This document shows, piece after piece, positions 61,526 to 64,000 of a DNA stretch of 64,000 nt (its first letter is position 1; every line of letters starts with the position of its first letter). Location of the stretch: the NCBI GenBank assembly GCA_014323545.1, contig CP058647.1:1122001-1186000 (forward strand), in the 5' to 3' direction. This DNA is from Hyphobacterium sp. CCMP332. Lineage in GTDB: Bacteria > Bacteroidota > Bacteroidia > Cytophagales > CCMP332. The position numbers and the translations under genes are program-made. The notes below the pieces were generated by a model, which was given only the letters and a program-made list of their open reading frames with translations, did no database searches and was not told where the DNA came from.

Positions 61526-62756
61526 CGTTTAAAATGCTTTTAATTCCATCCAGCACCTTATTGGATGCTCCTAAATTTCCGGAGATGTATTGATAGGCAT
61601 TTTTTCCGCACTTTTTACGGTAGTCTTCATTGCTCAAAATCTTTAATGTTTTTTCGAAACCTTCTTTATCGTGAATGGAAAAAGCCGCTCCCGCATCGAT
61701 CATGGCCTGCGCCTCTGGAAATTTTTTGTAATTCGGGCCAAATATAATTGGAATGCCAAAAACGGCCGGTTCCAGGATATTGTGCAAACTGCCGTGAAAA
61801 GCACCGCCTACATAGGCCAGTTTTCCCATGGCATAAACCGAAGCGAGCATACCAATATTATCAATAATCAGCACTCTGTAATTTTTTAAATCCATACGCT
61901 CATTCGTTTCTGAAAACAATATGGATTTCAAGCGGATTCTTTTTCTTGTGACTTCAATCTCCTCTTTTCCGATATTATGTGGAGCAATGATGATCTTAAA
62001 ATCATTAATATGATTGACAGTATCCAGAATTACATTCAAATCATCCTGCCAGGTTGAGCCCAGGACAAATATCCTTTCAGCTCTAGCAAATTTCGCAATG
62101 GTTGGATGCATTCTATTTTTTCTCATTCGGAATTTCACACGGTCAAAACGTGTATCGCCGCTAACCTCAGAATTCAATCCTATGCTTTTAAGAATTTTTT
62201 GAGAATCCGAGTTTTGGACATAAATTTTATCAAAAGTTTTAAGCGCCTTTCGCATGAGCGAACCGTAAAACCTGAAATATATCTGGTCTTTTCTGAACAA
62301 GGAAGAAAATAGAATGGTCTTAATGCCCCTCTTATTGGCCTCATTCAAATAGTGATACCAAATGTCATATTTAACAAAGAGAATAAGTTTGGGCTTGACG
62401 TTGTCCAGAAAATACCTGGCGTTTGAAGCCGTATCGAGTGGCAGGTAATAAACATACCAGATGTATTCCGGAATTTTTGCATTCTCGTATCCGGATGGGG
62501 AGAAAAAAGTTAGTACAATATTATAGTTCGGATAAAATTTATTGATCTTATCAAGGACAGGTAGGGATTGTTCAAATTCACCAAGGCTCGCGACATGAAC
62601 CCAAATATTATTAGTTGAAAGTTCGATTTCAACATTGAGTTTTTTTCTCCAGTTTTTTCTTCCTTCCACAAAAGATCGCGCTTTAGGAGAACGCAATGCT
62701 ACCAGATGTATCGCTAATCTATAAATGAAGATGAAAAAATCGTAAAGAATTCGCAT
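61518..62756 (-). CDS. waaA: 3-deoxy-D-manno-octulosonic acid (Kdo) transferase
   Basis: A 412-residue GT-B glycosyltransferase of family 30 that adds Kdo to lipid A, the first step of LPS core assembly, at the cytoplasmic side of the inner membrane. An N-terminal membrane anchor (FFIFIYRLAIHLVAL) is followed by WVHVASLGEFEQSLP with the catalytic Glu60. The C-terminal domain has YVGGAFHGSLHNILEPAVFG and IIFGPNYKKF. The start is ATG 62756. It overlaps rsgA downstream. Confidence 0.94.
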   Translation of the reverse strand: MRILYDFFIFIYRLAIHLVALRSPKARSFVEGRKNWRKKLNVEIELSTNNIWVHVASLGEFEQSLPVLDKINKFYPNYNIVLTFFSPSGYENAKIPEYIWYVYYLPLDTASNARYFLDNVKPKLILFVKYDIWYHYLNEANKRGIKTILFSSLFRKDQIYFRFYGSLMRKALKTFDKIYVQNSDSQKILKSIGLNSEVSGDTRFDRVKFRMRKNRMHPTIAKFARAERIFVLGSTWQDDLNVILDTVNHINDFKIIIAPHNIGKEEIEVTRKRIRLKSILFSETNERMDLKNYRVLIIDNIGMLASVYAMGKLAYVGGAFHGSLHNILEPAVFGIPIIFGPNYKKFPEAQAMIDAGAAFSIHDKEGFEKTLKILSNEDYRKKCGKNAYQYISGNLGASNKVLDGIKSILNDG

Positions 62757-62758
62757 TC

Positions 62759-62799
62759 TGAGTCAAAGAAATAAAAAGAGCAGCAATAAGACTGACTCA
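62759..62799. promoter_or_regulatory. Inverted repeat TGAGTCA / TGACTCA upstream of waaA
   Basis: Arms at 62759-62765 and 62793-62799 are perfect reverse complements 27 bp apart, just before the waaA ATG. Each arm is itself nearly palindromic. It could bind a regulator or form an RNA hairpin in the leader. Support is weak. Confidence 0.3.
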
Positions 62800-62927
62800 A
62801 TAAAAAATAATTCAAAAAAATAGTGGAAATATATTCAATTTCTTCTGCTACAATTAAAATGAAACAATACAAATTCGATTTCAGAGCCTTAAAATTCATT
62901 CTTAAAAAATATTTTCTATTAATCTTT

Positions 62928-62956
62928 TTGACCCTATTCAAACTGTTTTAGTTTTG
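62928..62956 (+). promoter_or_regulatory. Bacteroidota-type promoter for the NhaD-like gene
   Basis: TTG (62928-62930), an 18-bp spacer, then TAGTTTTG (62949-62956) match the Bacteroidota consensus TTG-N17-23-TAnnTTTG in both boxes and spacing. Transcription would start near 62963, leaving a leader of about 30 nt before ATG 62992. It is the cleanest promoter match found in the window. Confidence 0.6.
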
Positions 62957-62991
62957 CAGCCTTTTTTAAGACAATCCCATAAATTTTTCAT

Positions 62992-64000
62992 ATGGATTTT
63001 AGTTTGGACTACCTACTGATATTTGTATTTGTAGTAGGTTATACGGGAATCGTATTGGAGCATGTAATCCATGTTGATAAAACTGCTTCGGCCCTTTTGA
63101 CGGGCATACTTTGCTGGACCTTATACATAATTGGCTTTAGTAATAAAGAGCTGGTAAACAGTCAGTTGTTTGAGCATTTAAGCGATATTTCTTCCATACT
63201 CTTTTTTCTTATGGGAGCAATGGCAATTGTTGAATTAATAGATGCGCATGAGGGATTCAATGCCATCATGAACAGGATTAAAACAACCAATAAGCTAAAA
63301 CTTTTATGGATACTCTCTTTTGTTAGCTTTTTTCTGTCGGCGACATTGGATAACCTGACCACCTCGATCATCATGATTTCTCTTTTGCGCAAAATAATCC
63401 GGCCTAAAAGAGAGCGTTGGTTTTTTGCCGGCATGATCATTATAGCGGCTAATGCGGGTGGCGCGTGGACACCCATTGGCGATGTAACAACAACCATGCT
63501 TTGGATCGGAGGACAAATCACAACAGTTAATATCATGTTAAAGCTGATTCTACCCAGTTTAGTGTGTATGATTGTGCCCTTACTAGTCATTTCAAACAAA
63601 ATCAAAGGCAATTTCCCAGATTATAAAAGCAGACACAGCGGCGATCTTAGAACCACAAGATTCGAAAGGAGGTCGATTTTAACACTGGGAATCGCAGGTT
63701 TGGTATTTGTGCCGATTTTCAAAACTACAACCCATCTTCCTCCCTTTATGGGAATGCTTTTTAGTTTGGGAGTCATTTGGGTGGCAACTGAATTAATCCA
63801 CAGAAGAAAAAATTTCGAAAGCAAAAAGCAGTATATGGTATCATCTGCTTTATCAAAAATAGATCTCTCAAGCGTATTGTTCTTCTTTGGTATTCTAGCG
63901 GCTATTTCATGTCTTGAGTCCACCGAAATACTTCATCATTTAAGTACATTTCTGGATCAGGAAATTGGCAATTTGAATGTAATTGTAATGAGCATAGGCG
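62992..64000 (+). CDS. nhaD: NhaD-type Na+/H+ antiporter, N-terminal part (runs off the right edge)
   Basis: 336 codons with no stop before the window end. The protein begins with a membrane helix (DFSLDYLLIFVFVVGYTGIV) and contains the family hallmarks ATLDNLTTSIIMISLLRK and NAGGAWTPIGDVTTTMLW, the ion-transport core of NhaD. Six or more helices lie within the visible part. It would export Na+ or Li+ in exchange for protons across the inner membrane, fitting a marine or saline lifestyle. The start is ATG 62992 behind a good promoter. Several short reverse-frame ORFs inside it are shadows. Confidence 0.92.
   Translation, partial: MDFSLDYLLIFVFVVGYTGIVLEHVIHVDKTASALLTGILCWTLYIIGFSNKELVNSQLFEHLSDISSILFFLMGAMAIVELIDAHEGFNAIMNRIKTTNKLKLLWILSFVSFFLSATLDNLTTSIIMISLLRKIIRPKRERWFFAGMIIIAANAGGAWTPIGDVTTTMLWIGGQITTVNIMLKLILPSLVCMIVPLLVISNKIKGNFPDYKSRHSGDLRTTRFERRSILTLGIAGLVFVPIFKTTTHLPPFMGMLFSLGVIWVATELIHRRKNFESKKQYMVSSALSKIDLSSVLFFFGILAAISCLESTEILHHLSTFLDQEIGNLNVIVMSIG

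Noticed and set aside
62714-62941. 75-codon minus-strand ORF upstream of waaA
   Set aside because: Low-complexity Phe/Tyr/Ser-rich translation, out of frame with waaA and overlapping its start; most likely a chance frame in AT-rich intergenic DNA.
62859-62951. 30-codon hydrophobic ORF before the antiporter gene
   Set aside because: It overlaps the well-matched promoter boxes and the sequence is a simple A/T-rich hydrophobic run. Nothing supports translation.

Overview
The window comes from a Gram-negative member of the Bacteroidota. The main evidence is a PorP/SprF-type outer-membrane protein, six proteins with type IX secretion (T9SS) C-terminal sorting domains (five type B, one type A), lipoproteins with a Cys lipobox, lipid A/LPS genes (lpxH-like, waaA), methylmalonyl-CoA epimerase, and one clear TTG-N18-TAnnTTTG promoter. 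The overall style suggests a Cytophagales-like gliding or surface-colonising bacterium, but genus cannot be told from sequence alone. No rRNA, tRNA, CRISPR array, prophage or intact insertion sequence was seen. Several genes start with TTG or GTG.

Layout. 1-1.4 kb: the end of formate-THF ligase, a 7-nt tandem repeat array and a TPR protein, then a 527-bp structured non-coding stretch. 1.9-5.3 kb: rhomboid protease and HDAC-family deacetylase (minus strand), facing an NtrC-type response regulator and an HPt protein. 5.3-8.6 kb: a redox cluster with a CxxC thioredoxin-like protein, a cytochrome c fused to a PHM-like copper monooxygenase, a redoxin lipoprotein, and then a patatin. 8.6-15.2 kb: PorP/SprF next to a giant PKD-repeat T9SS adhesin. 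15.5-24.1 kb: mostly housekeeping genes (TlpA-like lipoprotein, polyprenyl synthase, PhoD-like phosphatase, murI, bcp, an ArsR regulator, AbgT transporter, ACP phosphodiesterase). 24.1-33.4 kb: a tandem array of four large paralogous secreted proteins whose mature ends all begin S/T-H-I-(I/V)-G-G-E and which all end in type B sorting domains.

33.6-39.9 kb: rlmD, thiL, a 42-residue lipoprotein gene, mce, an IscA-type Fe-S protein and a T9SS type A protein. 39.9-41.8 kb: a long PurF-like amidotransferase. 41.9-51.6 kb: the membrane half of respiratory complex I (nuoH-I-J-K-L-M-N) behind birA. Two foreign-looking genes, a secreted protein and a PPP-type phosphatase, are built into its translationally coupled core, and nuoA-G are absent from the window. 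51.7-55.8 kb: rsfS, ftsH, lpxH-like and an orphan ABC ATPase. 56.0-60.6 kb: an AT-rich polysaccharide cassette (two flippases, two glycosyltransferases). 60.6-64 kb: rsgA, waaA and the start of an NhaD-type Na+/H+ antiporter cut by the window edge.

Functionally the window mixes envelope construction (LPS core, surface glycans, T9SS adhesins), respiration and redox chemistry, and basic metabolism. The most promising items for follow-up are the cytochrome c-copper monooxygenase/redoxin pair, the four-gene secreted-protein array, and the complex I operon with its two built-in extra genes.
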